Below are positions 1 to 12,265 of a stretch of 64,000 bases of DNA, piece by piece. The stretch covers positions 124,001 through 188,000 of the forward strand of contig CAJQUN010000436.1 of NCBI GenBank assembly GCA_907163345.1, read 5' to 3'. How positions within the stretch are numbered: the first letter of the stretch is position 1; each line of letters opens with the position of its first letter. This DNA is from Haberlea rhodopensis. Lineage: Eukaryota; Streptophyta; Magnoliopsida; Lamiales; Gesneriaceae. The notes under the pieces were generated by a model. It worked only from the letters and a program-made list of their open reading frames with translations. It did not search any database and was not told the DNA's origin. Position numbers and translations under genes: made by a program.

Positions 1-2332
1 ATTGCCCGTTGTTCATTGTTTAGATTAGAAGTACGGCAAACTCTTGCAAAATTTTCTGAAATGTATCATTTGATACTGATATCCCGTATTTTTAACATTG
101 CTCTGTCAATTTATCTACATATTCGTCAATTTAATGAAATTTTTTACAACATTCCAATATGACAATATAAGAAGACAAAAATCAACTCACGGGAAGTGCC
201 TTCTCCCAACCATATGGTAGTTCACCAGTGATGATGGATTTCAGCTCAGCAGCTTCTTCTGAATACTTCTTTTCGTATTCCCCAAACTTGGCATTCCACT
301 GAGCTTCAAGGGAAGCACCATCAGGAACATGTCGGCTCCAATGTCTGCAAGAAAGATCATTTCACTGCTCATTCAAGTATTTCAAAGATAATTGTCCTGC
401 TTAGTCCATAAAAAAATTGGCATCCTTACTTCTTCACATCATCGGGCACGTGGAATGGCTCGTAAGGCCATCCAAGGTTTTTTCTGGTGGCTTCAACTTC
501 CTTGGTACCCAATGCACTTCCGTGCGCACTATATGAGTTGGCCTTGTTGGGGGACCCAAAACCAATGGTTGTCGTAACCTTCCCAAAATTAAAACAAATA
601 TAACATTAATTAGTCCATAAAAGTTGCTATAATGCTTATTTTCTCTATGCTTGCAGTTAATATGACATGAGAAGGAAAGCAAAAGGAATCCATTCATCTC
701 TTCATCATTTTCAAATTGCTCAAATGCAAAAACAAATGTCTGACCTTGATCATGGTGGGCTTGTCTTTCACAGCCTTTGCCTCCTTGATGGCAGCACGAA
801 TTTCATCGTATCCCGTGTTACCATTCTTCACCCAGATTACATGCCAGCCAAGACTCTCAATACGGGTTTCAACGCTCTCGGTAAAAGCAATTTCTGTGTC
901 ACCATCAATAGAGATGTGGTTGTCGTCATAGAAAGCAATCAGTTTTCCAAGTCCCCAATGCCCAGCAAGGGAGGCAGCTTCATTCGAAATACCCTCCATA
1001 TGACAACCATCACCCAAAATAACATATCTGTAGAGAAGCCAAAGTCAAGTCATACATGACGAAATTGTAATCTAAAGAGACAAGCAAGAATGATATCTTA
1101 CGTGTAATGGTCGACAATCTCGCAATCAGGTTTGTTATAGCGGGCGGCCAGGTGCTTCTCCGCAAGTGCCAAGCCAACAGCATTGGCAACACCTTGACCA
1201 AGAGGGCCTATACAAAATCGAATGAGAAAATCAACAAATCTTAATTCAACAACACCAGCACGTGAATTACAAAATTTTGGATTAAAATCATACCAGTGGT
1301 GACTTCAATACCAGGTGTCTCAAAGTTCTCAGGATGACCTGGTGTTTTGCTGCCCCACTGACGGAAATTCTTCAAATCCTCTTCCTGTCAAGAAGATTAC
1401 ATGATTACATTCAAGATTTAGTACCTAAATCAGCAAAGAATTTAGATGTATCACTAGCTCAGCAAAAATAGGAAAAGGCCAAGAGCACTTTAAAACTATA
1501 ACTATTTCACACAGAAATATTGAAGCCGGTTACACTCACACACCCCATAATTAAGCTAAAAACTGAAACTTTTATCAAAATTGCTCACACATCCACCTCC
1601 AAAATATCGCAAAAAACCCATTCTTCAATCAAGATTAAAAAAAAGTTTCCAAAAATTCAGATTCTCAAACTAAAACTTAAAATCAGCAAAAACCAACATC
1701 CAAACACAGCACACCCAACTGAGATCTACCAGAGACACAACTCCACAATCTTTCCAGTAACAAAATGATGCATGAATATGATTATACGAACATATTACAA
1801 CTCAACAAGAAAATTAGATGTACGTTAACATCAAAGCCACAACCTTTACAGCATCGTATCCCGCGAGATGTAGCAGCGCATACTGAAGCATACACCCATG
1901 CCCGGCGGAGAGCACAAACCGGTCACGATTAAACCAATAGGGATTCTTGGGGTTGTACCTCATCACTTCATCGTACAAAATATGACCCATCGGCGCACAG
2001 CCCATGGGTAGACCCGGGTGCCCGGAATTAGCCTTCTCCACTGCATCAATCGCCAAGAAACGGATCGTGTTGACCGATTTGTCAACGAGCGCCGTGTCTG
2101 TAGTTTTCTCAAGAGTTTCAACGGCCGCTGAGGCGGTGATTGGGAGGCGAGTGAGGGAGGGTGTCCGGCGGCGGATGGGGGTGGAGAAGGAGGTGGTGGT
2201 TGCTGGTTTGAGGCCGGAGAAAGAGGGGACGGAGAGGGAACCTGAGGCGGTGGTCGCGGCCGAGCCATGGCGGGGGATGGCGGAACGGGAGAGTATGGCT
2301 TGGGAGAGAGTGAGGGAGGATGAAGAAGCCAT
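1..2332 (-). CDS. Chloroplast transketolase, 5' part (six exons; 3' end beyond the left edge)
   Basis: Thiamine-diphosphate enzyme that moves two-carbon ketol units between sugar phosphates in the Calvin cycle and pentose phosphate pathway of the plastid. Exons on the minus strand, by GT..AG borders and continuous frame: 2332-1844, 1384-1294, 1207-1102, 1027-745, 578-430 and 344-191. They encode about 424 of the roughly 740 residues usual for the family. The first ~65 residues are Ser/Thr/Ala/Arg-rich, as expected of a chloroplast transit peptide. Then come DALVDKSVNTIRFLAIDAVE, the NSGHPGLPMG motif with its cofactor-contacting His, and in exon 4 the ThDP/metal motif GDGCHMEG...DDNHISIDG. The start is the ATG at 2332, which gives the transit peptide. 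No frameshift is seen. The family identity is very secure. Which isoform it is and the C-terminal half cannot be judged here. Confidence 0.97.
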
Positions 2333-3005
2333 GGCTCTGATGCGCTGAGGGAATTGGTGATGGGATTAGACGGAGGATTATAAAGAAAATTTTTGAGGTG
2401 TGGGATTTTTATTTTATTTTGTAATCAATAATAAATAAATTTTATTAATTAATTTGGAGACATAAATTTGATTTCTTTTATTACATCCTATAAAATACAT
2501 TAAAATATAAATTTTTTTTTTGTTTTTTTACAAAGCATAAACTAGTTGGGGGATGAGTCAGGCGACGAGGAGGATGCTGATCGCTAGGTCACTATCCTAA
2601 TCATCGAAATTTTAGTTTTTAATGCTAAAATGAGTTGTGAGAAACTAAAATTATTGTTTTAAGTGAAATTTTAAAATATATTTATTATTTAATAAAACTT
2701 ATTTAAGCACATTAGAAAATGAAATTTTGGATATTCTAGAATGCAGAGAAAGGGTCATATTTTTCTCATTACTTGACAATTATATAGTGAAAGTTAGCTA
2801 TTTAATTTTTATTTGATTAATATTTTGATATATTACAACCTCAATTTTGAATATTAGTCTATTATGAGAATTATCGGTTTATTATTATGACCGACTCATT
2901 TTTTTGTTCTACACATAATACTTTATATTTTTAACAAATTGTATGATCATGAGTAGAAAATACCAATGAATATTATATATCAAAAAAATATTTCATCAAC
3001 ACCTC
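2333..3005. promoter_or_regulatory. Upstream region of the transketolase gene, AT-rich
   Basis: No gene is visible. It should hold the promoter and 5' leader of the minus-strand transketolase gene. The only TATA-like stretch near the start, read on the minus strand, is at about 2378-2386, only ~50 bp before the ATG, so it is a weak candidate. The rest is AT-rich and featureless. Confidence 0.35.
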
Positions 3006-3008
3006 TAA

Positions 3009-3660
3009 GACCATCTCCAACCACAAACATCATTTTAGCGTAATTTTTGCACCAAAATAGTGCAATTTTAACATCAAATACAAAACTAATCTCCAACTCA
3101 TCAACTTCAAGTTTTACTCTATAACATAGAATATTATTCATTTTTATTTCATTTATAACTATTGTTTATTTATTTCTTTATAAATTTATGTTTAAATAAT
3201 TTATTAAATTAAATTAATTTATTGAAGAAATAATATTTAAATAAAGGTATATATATATTTTTTAATTTAATTTAATATTTAATTAACTTAACTCAATCAT
3301 TAATTTGTTTAAGAAAAAAAACTTAATCTTTAATTACTTTTTAAACAAATTTTATGTCATATAATAACTACTAAATTTATTTTTTATAAAAAAATTAATT
3401 TAATATAAATAAAAATTATTTATAAAATTAACAAACTTATTATTTAATTTTTTTATTAAAAACAATTAAATAATAAAAACAAAAAAAACCAAAACATAAA
3501 TAATAATATCATTTAAAAATACAAAACATAAATAATAATATCATTTCTGGCGCAGCACTATACCCAGCGCCAATGGCGCTGGGAATGGTGCTTGGTTGGA
3601 GAGTCAGCCCTGTGCCAAAATAGCGTTGGGTGCCATTTTGGTGCAGAGTTGTAGATGCTC
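3009..3660. mobile_element. MITE with PIF/Harbinger (Tourist-like) ends
   Basis: The left end GACCATCTCCAAC and the reverse complement of the right end, GAGCATCTACAAC, form a 13-bp terminal inverted repeat with two mismatches. Similarity continues inward (GCACCAAAAT on both sides). TAA flanks it on both sides (3006-3008 and 3661-3663), the target duplication expected of PIF/Harbinger elements. The interior is extremely AT-rich and has no coding capacity, so it would need a transposase supplied elsewhere. Termini of the form GAGCATCTCCAAC are common on Tourist-like MITEs in plants. Confidence 0.75.
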
Positions 3661-3663
3661 TAA

Positions 3664-5030
3664 AGCTTGATTTATTGGTTGTCATATTCCCATTTTGAAA
3701 ATTGACTAATGCTCGAATCTTGAAAAAACATTTGAAAAAATCATATCTATCCCCCATGACATATATATATATATAATTTTCGCTCTACATTCCACTTGCA
3801 TAAAATTGTATATAAAAAATAATTTAGGAAATGATTTTTAAAGTGCAATAATAAGCAAACAATTGGTTTGAAATTGTTTTGGTGTTTGGCGGTGTAAGTG
3901 TATTTTAACTCTTGAAGAAAGAAAGAGACGTGATGGTTTGCCTTGCCCTTACTCTGGAGCTCTATTGTCGTTTCGGCTTCGCCATATGGTAATTGAATTT
4001 CTTTAAATACTTGGGAATGAAATTATATTCTTTTTTCCTTTTTTATATTAGAAAACTACAAATATTTGTTTAATAAATAAAGTTATCATGTTGTGTTATT
4101 TTGAGTGGTGTTAGAATTTTTCATAGATATATATCCCACTGATTTTAGGATGAATATGTTTATATATTTAGATAATAAATAATATGTATTACTTGCCAAT
4201 ACAAAAAAAATATTAAAATTTATTTATAACATAAGCTTTGAAGGAATGGAATCATTTCTATACTTTGTGTTACAACTACACAAATATAACGTATATAATT
4301 TGCCTCAATTTTCATTATTTGACAAGTCAATTTTTTGTGTAATTGAAATTGTTATATTATATATATTTGTGTGGCAGATAATTTCATTTCTTTAGATGTA
4401 GGTTCGTGGTGATGAATTTACTTGGTTTATTTTGAACCATAATATATATTAATTAGAAAGTAGCCAACATGGCAATTACAACAAATAGCAGATCTATCAA
4501 CAGGAAGGTAAACCACAGCTACCTAAAATAAAAAACCAAATTGACCAACAAAATACAATTGTCTCCTTCGATCAGCGAGGCAACCAGGTGGCAAAGGAAA
4601 GTGAATCACAGCGAGATCATGAGACGTTGACCAGGATGGGGCGTGAACCTCGTCCAAAATCGATCCCCTCAAATTATCTAATCCAGAGTACTGACAAGTA
4701 AAGAAACTGCCTTCCAGAGTAAGTAAACGAATTAATAGGAATAGACGAAGGGCAAAAACTGATAAAGAAACGACAAGCATACATCCTCGTATCCAAATCC
4801 TTTACGAAAAGACATACTACGGGATGGAGCACGAAAGTGATAAGACTCTCTAGTCAAAGCCAGATGATGCTCCAGCGATAAAAACAAGCATAAAGATCCG
4901 CCACCAAGAGGACAAAAAGGCAGCATAGAGTAAGCTAGGGATAGAAACAGAACTACACACTTAGACAAAGCTACAAGAAATACAATAACTAGATAAACAA
5001 CTAGAAGACAAATAGAAAACATAAGTAGAC
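3664..5030. other. AT-rich intergenic DNA, nothing recognised
   Basis: No gene or clear repeat is recognised. The part from about 4500 to 5030 is less AT-rich and has two overlapping minus-strand open frames (4780-4523 and 5022-4732). These are hydrophobic, low-complexity and match no family I know. Confidence 0.4.
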
Positions 5031-5510
5031 ATGGGAACTTACACGACTAGCCAGTCGCACACAAGCATGTCGCCCAGAGAGCATCATGCTGAGAGGCGGG
5101 ATTACCACGCAACCACCGCCACCACAGGAAAATACATCCAAATCTGGACCAGAACTCGCAGCCAACCACCACCACCGACCCTAGCACCTCCCTCAAAATC
5201 ACCTCCTAAACCGCCACCGGCACTTGCACCACCTCCGAACCCACAGCCACCACAAAGACCACCTCCTCCACCTAGTGTGCCGCCACCACCACCACCACCA
5301 CTTAACACGTCCCTACCACCAAGAACAACGTCTGCTCTACCTTCACCGTTGATGACCCCACCACCATCCACAGCACTGCCAAAATCATGCCCTCCAACGA
5401 GATCACCTCATGCACCATCGCCCGCTAACCCAAATAGGTTGACCCGTTTAGGCCGCCTCCAGACAGGCTGGAAAACCTGCAACTCAACCCAACCCGCGGC
5501 GGTTTGCTAG
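5031..5510 (+). other. Proline-rich open frame of doubtful coding value
   Basis: An ORF of 159 codons whose middle is almost pure proline-rich sequence (repeated PPPP, APPP and PPPS blocks at residues ~45-115). The opposite strand of the same bases is open as a glycine-rich frame, which is what repeated CCN/NGG codons give by themselves. There is no signal peptide, no extensin SPPPP-Tyr pattern and no visible promoter. It lies next to retroelement DNA. It may be a decayed host fragment or simple low-complexity DNA. I do not assign a function. Confidence 0.2.
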
Positions 5511-5774
5511 CTAGACAGGCCAACCTGCCAAAAAATAAATAAATATATATATAACAACAACTAAGCATTTAGTCTCAATGAATTGAGGTACATTAACAAT
5601 AGAGAGAATCAAGTCGAGTCGAACACGTGCGACAGTCTTCTAAAAAAAATATAATTTATTAAAGTTTAATGATTAAAATTATTAAATAATCTATTAATAA
5701 ATCATATTTTAATTAATCTATTCAACTTTTATTATAAATTAATTAGTTGACCAAACTAGCGGGCCAACCCACCC

Positions 5775-6270
5775 TGATATCACGAAAAAGTGGATTTGTG
5801 GATGATCTTACGATATCTATAAGAGGTGAGATATTACCTCTCAGTTCGTCTCTCATGCACGAGTTTAATAATGATAATAAGGAACTGTAGAACTCACTCC
5901 CATGATGACTTGAAATCATGAACAACCGTAAAAATGGGCCATAAGGTTTTTCTGCGTATCTCATTCCGCGGTCAAGTCGGGCAAGAGAATAAGAGATATA
6001 TATGTTGTAAAGTAAGCGATATATGTTATGGATTAAAATGACGATCAAACCTGGTATTTATAGGCAAAGAGTTACCATTCAGGAGTGATTCTTTCCATGT
6101 TTATCTATATCTGCTTGAGATATGATAAGATCTCCTAATATTCGCAATCTTTGATGAGGATTACCAAATCTCGAAGATCTCGGCTCAATCAAATCCCGGA
6201 GAACTCGTTCTCATAAATAGGATATTCAGTTTCTAGGATATAAGCTTATCTGACATGATAATTGTACACA
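5775..6270 (-). repeat. LTR of a Tat-type Ty3/Gypsy element (496 bp)
   Basis: Read on the minus strand it begins TGTGTACAATTATCATG at 6270 and ends TTTTTCGTGATATCA at 5775, so it has the TG...CA ends of an LTR. A TATAAATA box lies inside it (about 6054-6062 region on the minus strand), followed by the transcribed-leader-like stretch typical of this group. As the element is read from right to left, this is its 3' LTR. The matching 5' LTR is not in the window. Confidence 0.65.
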
Positions 6271-6721
6271 TGGGGGCTCGAGTGTTTGGCGATGCACATT
6301 GGGTGTTCGGGAGCTCGGCCAGCCATGTTAGGGTCGCTTGTTGTAGCGAAAACAGGTCGGTCAGATGATTAGGTCGGAAATCTAGTTCAGATCGGCAACA
6401 TATACGGGCAGTAGGTTAGAGCCTAAAGGCGGGTTGGCAAGTCGGCCCATCAGCTCGGCCACTATTATAATGTCGGTGGACATCTTACTCCCGAGGGGTA
6501 TCATACTCCCCCTCCAAGTCGAGCTGACATCAAAGGCCAGAAGTTCATCAAAGTTGATCTAAGTGAATAAGAGTTCTTGGCGGTAAAACTGAGGTTATAT
6601 CAGTGACAGTTGATTTGAAATTCAAATTCAAAAAATGACCGTTATAGCGTCGGTTCGTATTCCGAAGCAAATCTGAATCGTCGGATGGGTTCCAAATCAA
6701 CGGTTAGATCTCATTGAGATC

Positions 6722-6732
6722 CCCTTATAAAT
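6722..6732 (+). promoter_or_regulatory. Candidate TATA box of the antisense ORF
   Basis: CCTTATAAATACTCGAGG on the plus strand lies about 160 bp upstream of the plus-strand gag-like ORF at 6886. It is oriented opposite to the element's LTR promoter. This fits a separate antisense promoter, but it is inferred from position and motif only. Confidence 0.45.
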
Positions 6733-6885
6733 ACTCGAGGGGATCCCTTCATTTCCTAATTTTCTTCGATCGCAACAGCTTCGCTCCGGCCCTTTCTCTG
6801 TCCTTTGGAAGTAAATATCTTATTTCTGATCCAGTTTCTATTTCTTCTAGGTATGTTCTTCTCTCTAGCTAAATTATAATATGTT

Positions 6886-7660
6886 ATGATGTCTTGTCCA
6901 GATAAACTATTTCCTTCTCCTCTGACTGACGAGGTCCTGCTGGGCATAGATCAATACAATTCCAATCTCTCTTATGGACCATCCCGATATGAGGAAACCC
7001 AGGAAGTTGGGCCCTCGTACTCGGGTCATTTCCAAATCACTGAGTAGGAATGGCCCTCGACATCAGTTGATCACCAATGGTATGAGTTGTACACCCCTTC
7101 CCTCGAGGTCTCTGATGAACCCCATCTCTGGGAGCTCGGCAAAGCTTATTCTAAGTATGACTTTATTATTCCTTCTGAGGATGACCTTCCCCACCGACCT
7201 CCTGAGGGGAATTACACCTTTTACCGAGAGCAGCGATTTTCTAGTCCTGAGTTTTTCCGCCAGTTTAGTCATTATTACCACCTAAACTTGATCCAATTTA
7301 TTTAGGTTAACCTGTAGCTTAATTATAGTGTTCCGATCTCTTGGCTTCAAACTGAATTGTTTTTCGTTGTCCCACTTTATGTCGGTTAAGAGGTCTCAGG
7401 AGGGACCTTGGTACCTATCGAGCCGACCTGAATGCCAGTTTATTGGGGGTTACCCAACCTCCAATAAATACTGGAAAAAATCATTTTTTATGTCAAACCT
7501 CCCCATCTCGGGGACATCTGTACTCAGTGGCATGATTTTCTTCCTGCTCTTCCTGAACCACCATTTTTTTTTTCAAAAAAAAGAGCCAAATATACACCGA
7601 GGCTTTGAGGGTTATAGGTGGTGGGTTTTTAACTCCTCGAAACTGCTGACCGAGGACCCT
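6886..7660 (+). pseudogene. Antisense gag-like ORF of a Tat-type element (Transposase_28-like), broken
   Basis: The open frame starts MMSCPDKLFPSPLTDEV. It is stopped at about 7042 and continues in the same frame with EDDLPHRPPEGNYTFYREQR and FFRQFSHYYHLNLIQF. Further on are stop-broken remnants resembling PISWLQTELFF and GGYPTSNKYWKKSFF. The order (a YY.L.L.Q block, a P.SW block, then a W.KSFF block) matches the domain often annotated as 'putative gypsy type transposon'. It sits between RT on the minus strand and the 3' LTR, and runs in the opposite direction. This is the place where Tat-lineage elements of several plants carry an extra antisense ORF. The frame has several stops and is not functional. 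Confidence 0.6.
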
Positions 7661-7699
7661 CTATGCTACTTCGGGTTAAGCCCAGCCAACGTGAGCCTC

Positions 7700-8510
7700 A
7701 GAGGGAGTGTCGGTAGATATTGCATACTTTATAATTTTTATTCCAAGTGTACAATGCTGGAATGTACTAGTTTGGCTAATAAATGGAGCTCATACAGATA
7801 TCTTTTAAAGTCCTCAAAGGCTATGTTACACGCCTCATTCCATTCAAATTTTCCAGCCCTGCGAAGTATTTTGAAGAAAGGTAAACTTCGATGAGCTGAC
7901 CTGGATATGAAACGTGATAAGGCAACAATTCTCCCGTGAGGTGATGTACCTCATGTAGGTTCCTCGGAGGTGACATATGGCAGATGGCTCTGAATTTTTT
8001 GGGGTTAGCTTCAATACCTCTTTCAGTTACTATGTACCCCATAAATTTCTCACTCTTAATCACAAACACGCATTTTTGAGGATTCAACTTAAGCCCATAG
8101 GCTTTAAGAGTAGAGAAAATTTTTGTTAAGTCACTCATGAGATCTGACTCACTCTTGGATTTGACCAGAATATCATCCACAAATATCATCCACATACACC
8201 TCACCATTTCTGTCCATCTGCTTTGAGAACACATTGTCCATCAATCGCTGATAAGTGGCCCTAACAATTTTTTTTCCAAAGGGCATGACAACATAACAGA
8301 AAGTTCCGTCTGAGGTGATAAAGCTCACATTGTCCTGGTCTTCCTTGGATAAAGGGATTTGATGGTAACTGTGTTAAGCATCCATCATCATAAATACTGA
8401 TGACCGGTGGAATCACCTTGCTGATCGATTCGAGGTAACGGATAGCAATCTTTAGGACAAGCCTTGTTGAGGTTGTGTATGGTCCACACCAGCATGCTTT
8501 ATGCTTCTTG
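7700..8510 (-). pseudogene. Reverse transcriptase fragment, Tat-type Ty3/Gypsy, decayed
   Basis: Read on the minus strand, successive frames give NLNKACPKDCYPLPRIDQ (about 8490-8420), VMPFG (about 8290), the catalytic block VDDILVKSKSESDL, KLNPQKCVFVIKSEKFMGYI and VTERGIEANPKKFRAI. These are followed by LTGELL and a weak FEDFKRYL connection block near 7810. That is the usual order palm - YVDD-type site - connection. The CPKDCYPLPRID and ERGIEANP motifs point to Tat rather than Athila RT. At least three frameshifts and stops occur. A small tandem duplication (8167-8192, TATCATCCACA repeated) disrupts the VDD site. RNase H and integrase are missing. Confidence 0.8.
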
Positions 8511-8569
8511 GATTCTTTCGGCTTCACCTTGCCATGACTTTCGTCCACTTTATTCCAAGCTCGGCTTCC

Positions 8570-9130
8570 AAATAACCCTTGCAATGTCCTTGCACCTATC
8601 AATATGCAATGCATTAACTTTAAAACACATGTTCTTGAAAGATTAAAACATATTAAAAGTAACTTAATCTCTCCTACACGGAGGATCAACTTCTCTTCTT
8701 CAACATCTATAACTGCCCTTCCAGTGGCTCAGAACGGTCGTCCTAGAATCAAAGACATGCTTACATCTTCCTCCATGTCCAACACTAGGAATTCCACATC
8801 GAATATGAATTTATCAATCTTGACAGGCTCTTCTTCGATGATTCATCGTGGATCTGTGATGGACTTATCCACCATTTGCAACATAACCCTCATAGGCTTT
8901 GGCTTTCCAAATCCAAGTCGCATAAAACTAACAAAAGCTTTAAATTCACACTTGCACCCAAGTCACATAAAGATTTAATAAATGAAATAGACCAATGGTG
9001 GTTAGAAAAACTCTCTGGAAATTTTAGCTTAGGGGTCGATTTATTTTGAACAATTGCTGAACATTCCTCAATCAGATACAACGTCTCATGCTCCCCCAAC
9101 TTTCGCTTCTTCGACAATATTTCCTTCATA
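8570..9130 (-). pseudogene. Athila-type aspartic protease region, decayed
   Basis: Minus-strand frames give LGEHETLYLIEECSAIVQNK, CDLGASVNL (the D(T/L)GA protease site in its Athila form), VDKSITDPR, IFDVEFLVLDMEEDVSMSLI and LGRPFLATGRAVIDVEEEKL. This is the standard Athila/Ty3 protease order. Frames shift at about 8900 and 8840. It follows the gag of the same element (9687-10800) and stops near 8560, where the sequence switches to a Tat-type RT. The join is discussed as a finding. Confidence 0.8.
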
Positions 9131-9320
9131 AAATTAGCATAACTAGGGATATTAAGGTGATCATCAACAAATGGGATATCAACATGCAGCTTTTTAAATA
9201 TCTCTATAAATTTAGCAAAACTCGCTTCTAGCTTATCTCTCGTTAATGCTGCAGGAAATGGAGGTGGGATTTTATTTGTGCAGGTGGTGTGATAGGTGAT
9301 AAGATAGTGGACTTACCTTT

Positions 9321-10800
9321 CTACTTAGCTTTGACCTTAGCATCCTTGTGCTTGTGCTTCTCCACATTCTTGACTTCAGAGTCCTTTCTCTCTTCTTCGA
9401 TCTCAACCCTCTCGCTTGCTTCCCCAACACCCAGTTCTTTTCCACTCCTAAAGGTTAATGGATTATCTTTCTCTCTTGGATTTTTCTCAGTGTAGCTGTG
9501 TAATGTGCCTTGAGTTCGCCCTTTAAGTTCTTTATACATGTACTTGGTCAACAACTGCCCCCGTGTACCTCCAAGTTTTTTATTGATGAATCATGATTTT
9601 GCATCCTAGTCTCAGTCGATGATATGAACTTGGACAGCAGCTCTCCATACTGGGATTTGATTCATATCCCGTTGGTGGTTGTGGGTTCAACACTTTTTTC
9701 TGGTTGGACCATGGGAAGTTCGGGTGATTCCTCCATCCCGGGTTGTAGGTATTTGAGTACAGGTTGTTTTGCGATGGCTATTTCCTACAAAATTGACACT
9801 TTCATTAGTTTGAACAAATGGATTACCTGCCTGGCAGTCCGTGCTATGATTGTTGCCTCCACATAAGTCACAAGAGATAGCTTGCACTTGCATAGCAGAC
9901 ATACTCAAACTGATTATCTTTCTGTTCAATGCTTCAATTTGGATGGTCAAGGCAGTGACATCGTCCACTTGATAGACTACAGATTGCTTATTTGGTATGT
10001 TCCTCTCGAATTGCAACTGATATCTATTAGAAGCCATCTCTTCCAATAGTTTATAGGTCATTTCAGACTTCTTTCTCATTATATTGCCTCATGTTGTTGT
10101 ATCTACCAAAAAAACGATTAGTAGAAAACAAACCATTTTAGAACGTTTGTGCCTGAAGCCAGATATGCAGGCCATGATGTGGGCATCTGCTCAGTAGGTA
10201 CTTGAAGTGCTCCCAAGCCTCATATAGTGTCTCAGAATCATGTTGCGCAAATGTGGTGATATCATTTCTCATCTTTTTGGTCATGGATGGTGGGAAGTAT
10301 TTTGATAGAAATGCTTGTGCCATCCCATCACATGTAGTAATCGATCATGCAAGCAACGAATTCAACCAAATCTTAGCATTATCATTTAAATAGAAAGGAA
10401 ATAAACGTAACCTGATGGCATCATCAGTAACGCCGTTATGCTTGAAAGTGTCGCAGATCTCCAAGAAGTTGGAGATATGAGTATTGTGATCCTCAGTAGC
10501 CGATCCCCCAGACTGAACTGAGTGCTGGATCATTTGAATGATAGCAGGATTTGATATCAAAGTTGTTCGCCTGGACCCTTGGTCTTGTGATGCTAGACGT
10601 ATTGCCTTGAAACGATGGTTGTGCATAGTCCATCAGTGATCAAGTAATTGGAACTTCCTCATTCCGCTCTTTATCTCTTCCACCTCCCCCTTGATTGTTT
10701 TCCATCATTGCTCGAGCTTCTCGTAGTCTCCTAAGATAAGTTCTTTCAATTTCAGGATCAAAAGGCTCGAGTATTAATTGTGCACTCCTTAGCATACACT
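9321..10800 (-). pseudogene. Gag polyprotein of an Athila-like Ty3/Gypsy element, decayed
   Basis: Minus-strand pieces in order: FDPEIERTYLRRLREARAMM (10740-10690), NTHISNFLEICDTFKHNGVT and DDAIRLRLFPFYL (10345-10540), AQAFLSKYFPPSMTKKMRND with LYEAWEHFKYLLSRCPHHG (10138-10323), then a zinc knuckle CDLCGGNNHSTDC (about 9870-9910) followed by a Gln/Asn-rich tail and a charged Glu/Lys segment (9554-9321). These are the conserved blocks of plant Athila-like gag. Several stops and frameshifts are present. The 5' leader and LTR of the same element lie beyond a younger insertion, at 14906-16465. Confidence 0.88.
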
Positions 10801-10853
10801 AGGAAATAACAACCTGAAAAAATCAACAAAAGAAGAAAAGGAAGTTTAGTATC

Positions 10854-12265
10854 TGGTCGTGCTTATCGTGTACGTCCAAATTAACCCCACTCAACCTCAA
10901 GATTGATAACAATAATGCAGTAGTGTGAGTAGGGATCGATCCCACTAAGATGTGTGAATTCTTGTGTTAATGGAAATCAAAACAAAATAGTAAACTAAAG
11001 ATGGGGTTATGAGAAAATTATACTAATTAAATTAAAATTAAAGATTAAACTAATGAAAGCGATTCTTGGTATCGGTCGACTCTACCTTGGATATTATCAT
11101 ATATTTCATCGATTCACAAAAGACTCAATTTCATTTGAATATTCATCAATTGGAAATCTAATTCCTCAATCACCTTATTCGTAGTCAATTAGCCCAAAAG
11201 TTCTAATTTAACTTTCATCAATCAATCAATCTTTTTATGCGCAGTCAAGATTAAAATCATGACATCATCCAAAACTAGTGAGTGATAAATCTAAATAACA
11301 TAAACACTCGGTTTATATAAATTTAGTCAATTATTTTCCCTAAGAACTTAATAAATTCACACGCGCAAAATCATCAGTCTTAGTCGCTTCTTCAATTAGA
11401 TTACTCAAACAATCTCTTATTTGATATCCCATTAGCAATAGATAATATGCAAGTCATTAGGTTGTCAATCCAATAAACAAACACAAATCATATCAATAAA
11501 ATCAGAAAAAAATCATATTCAATAAAATCGATAAACAAAAGTGTAGGAATCTCCCCAAGATAAATAAATCCAAGGCATTAGTCTTCCTCAGCCAAGAATT
11601 AAAACTAGCTAAATATAATTAATAAGAAAACAAAAAATAAAAGAAATGAAAGAAAACTAATCCGATCTCCGCTCATCGAGGTCGCCAATCCCGCATTCGC
11701 TTCGATCTTCGTAGCGTTCTTCAACAAAATTGAAGGAAAAATTATAAACTAAGCCTAAACTACTCTACCCTAACTATCTTGATGATTTAAGGTCTGATTT
11801 TCATCCATATATGTATAGGGGGGCTGATGGGGGTATGTTAGAACCCATGTAGGAAGGAAATAAAACAAGAATCCAAACTTTCCAAAATTCTGCTGGCCGC
11901 AATCGATCGCCAAGCTTTATTTTTCAATCAGTATGTCGTGGCGATCGATCGCGGCAATGTGCCGATCGATCACCGAAATATAATTTTTGTTCGACTTTTC
12001 TCTTTTGGTGATCGATCGGTGCTTGTTTGGCGATCAATCACGGTCCTTTATCAACTTTCATGCATTTTTCTTGGTCTACTTTGATCCCTTGTCAACTACA
12101 ATGCATTTCTTGATCCTTATTCGCCCTTGTTAGCTTGATTTCTTCGATTCCACCTACATTTACACAAATATACGATTAGGTAGCATATGTATCAAATTAA
12201 CCATCAAAACATACCAAATCGTAGGCAATTAAACGCACTAGATGTGTCTATTTCTAGTCACATCA
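10854..12265 (-). repeat. 3' LTR of element B (1412 bp)
   Basis: TG...CA ends on the minus strand, preceded by the purine-rich tract GGTGGAG. Positions 11418-12265 align almost base for base with 14056-14900, the partial 5' LTR. It contains a cluster of GATCGATCG palindromes between about 11900 and 12050. Confidence 0.88.

Noticed and set aside
1520..1768. Lys/Ile-rich plus-strand ORF
   Set aside because: It lies in intron 1 of the transketolase gene, on the opposite strand, and is AT-rich with no motif.
5102..5371. Glycine-rich protein gene on the minus strand
   Set aside because: It is the exact complement of the proline-rich stretch. There is no signal peptide and no gene structure.
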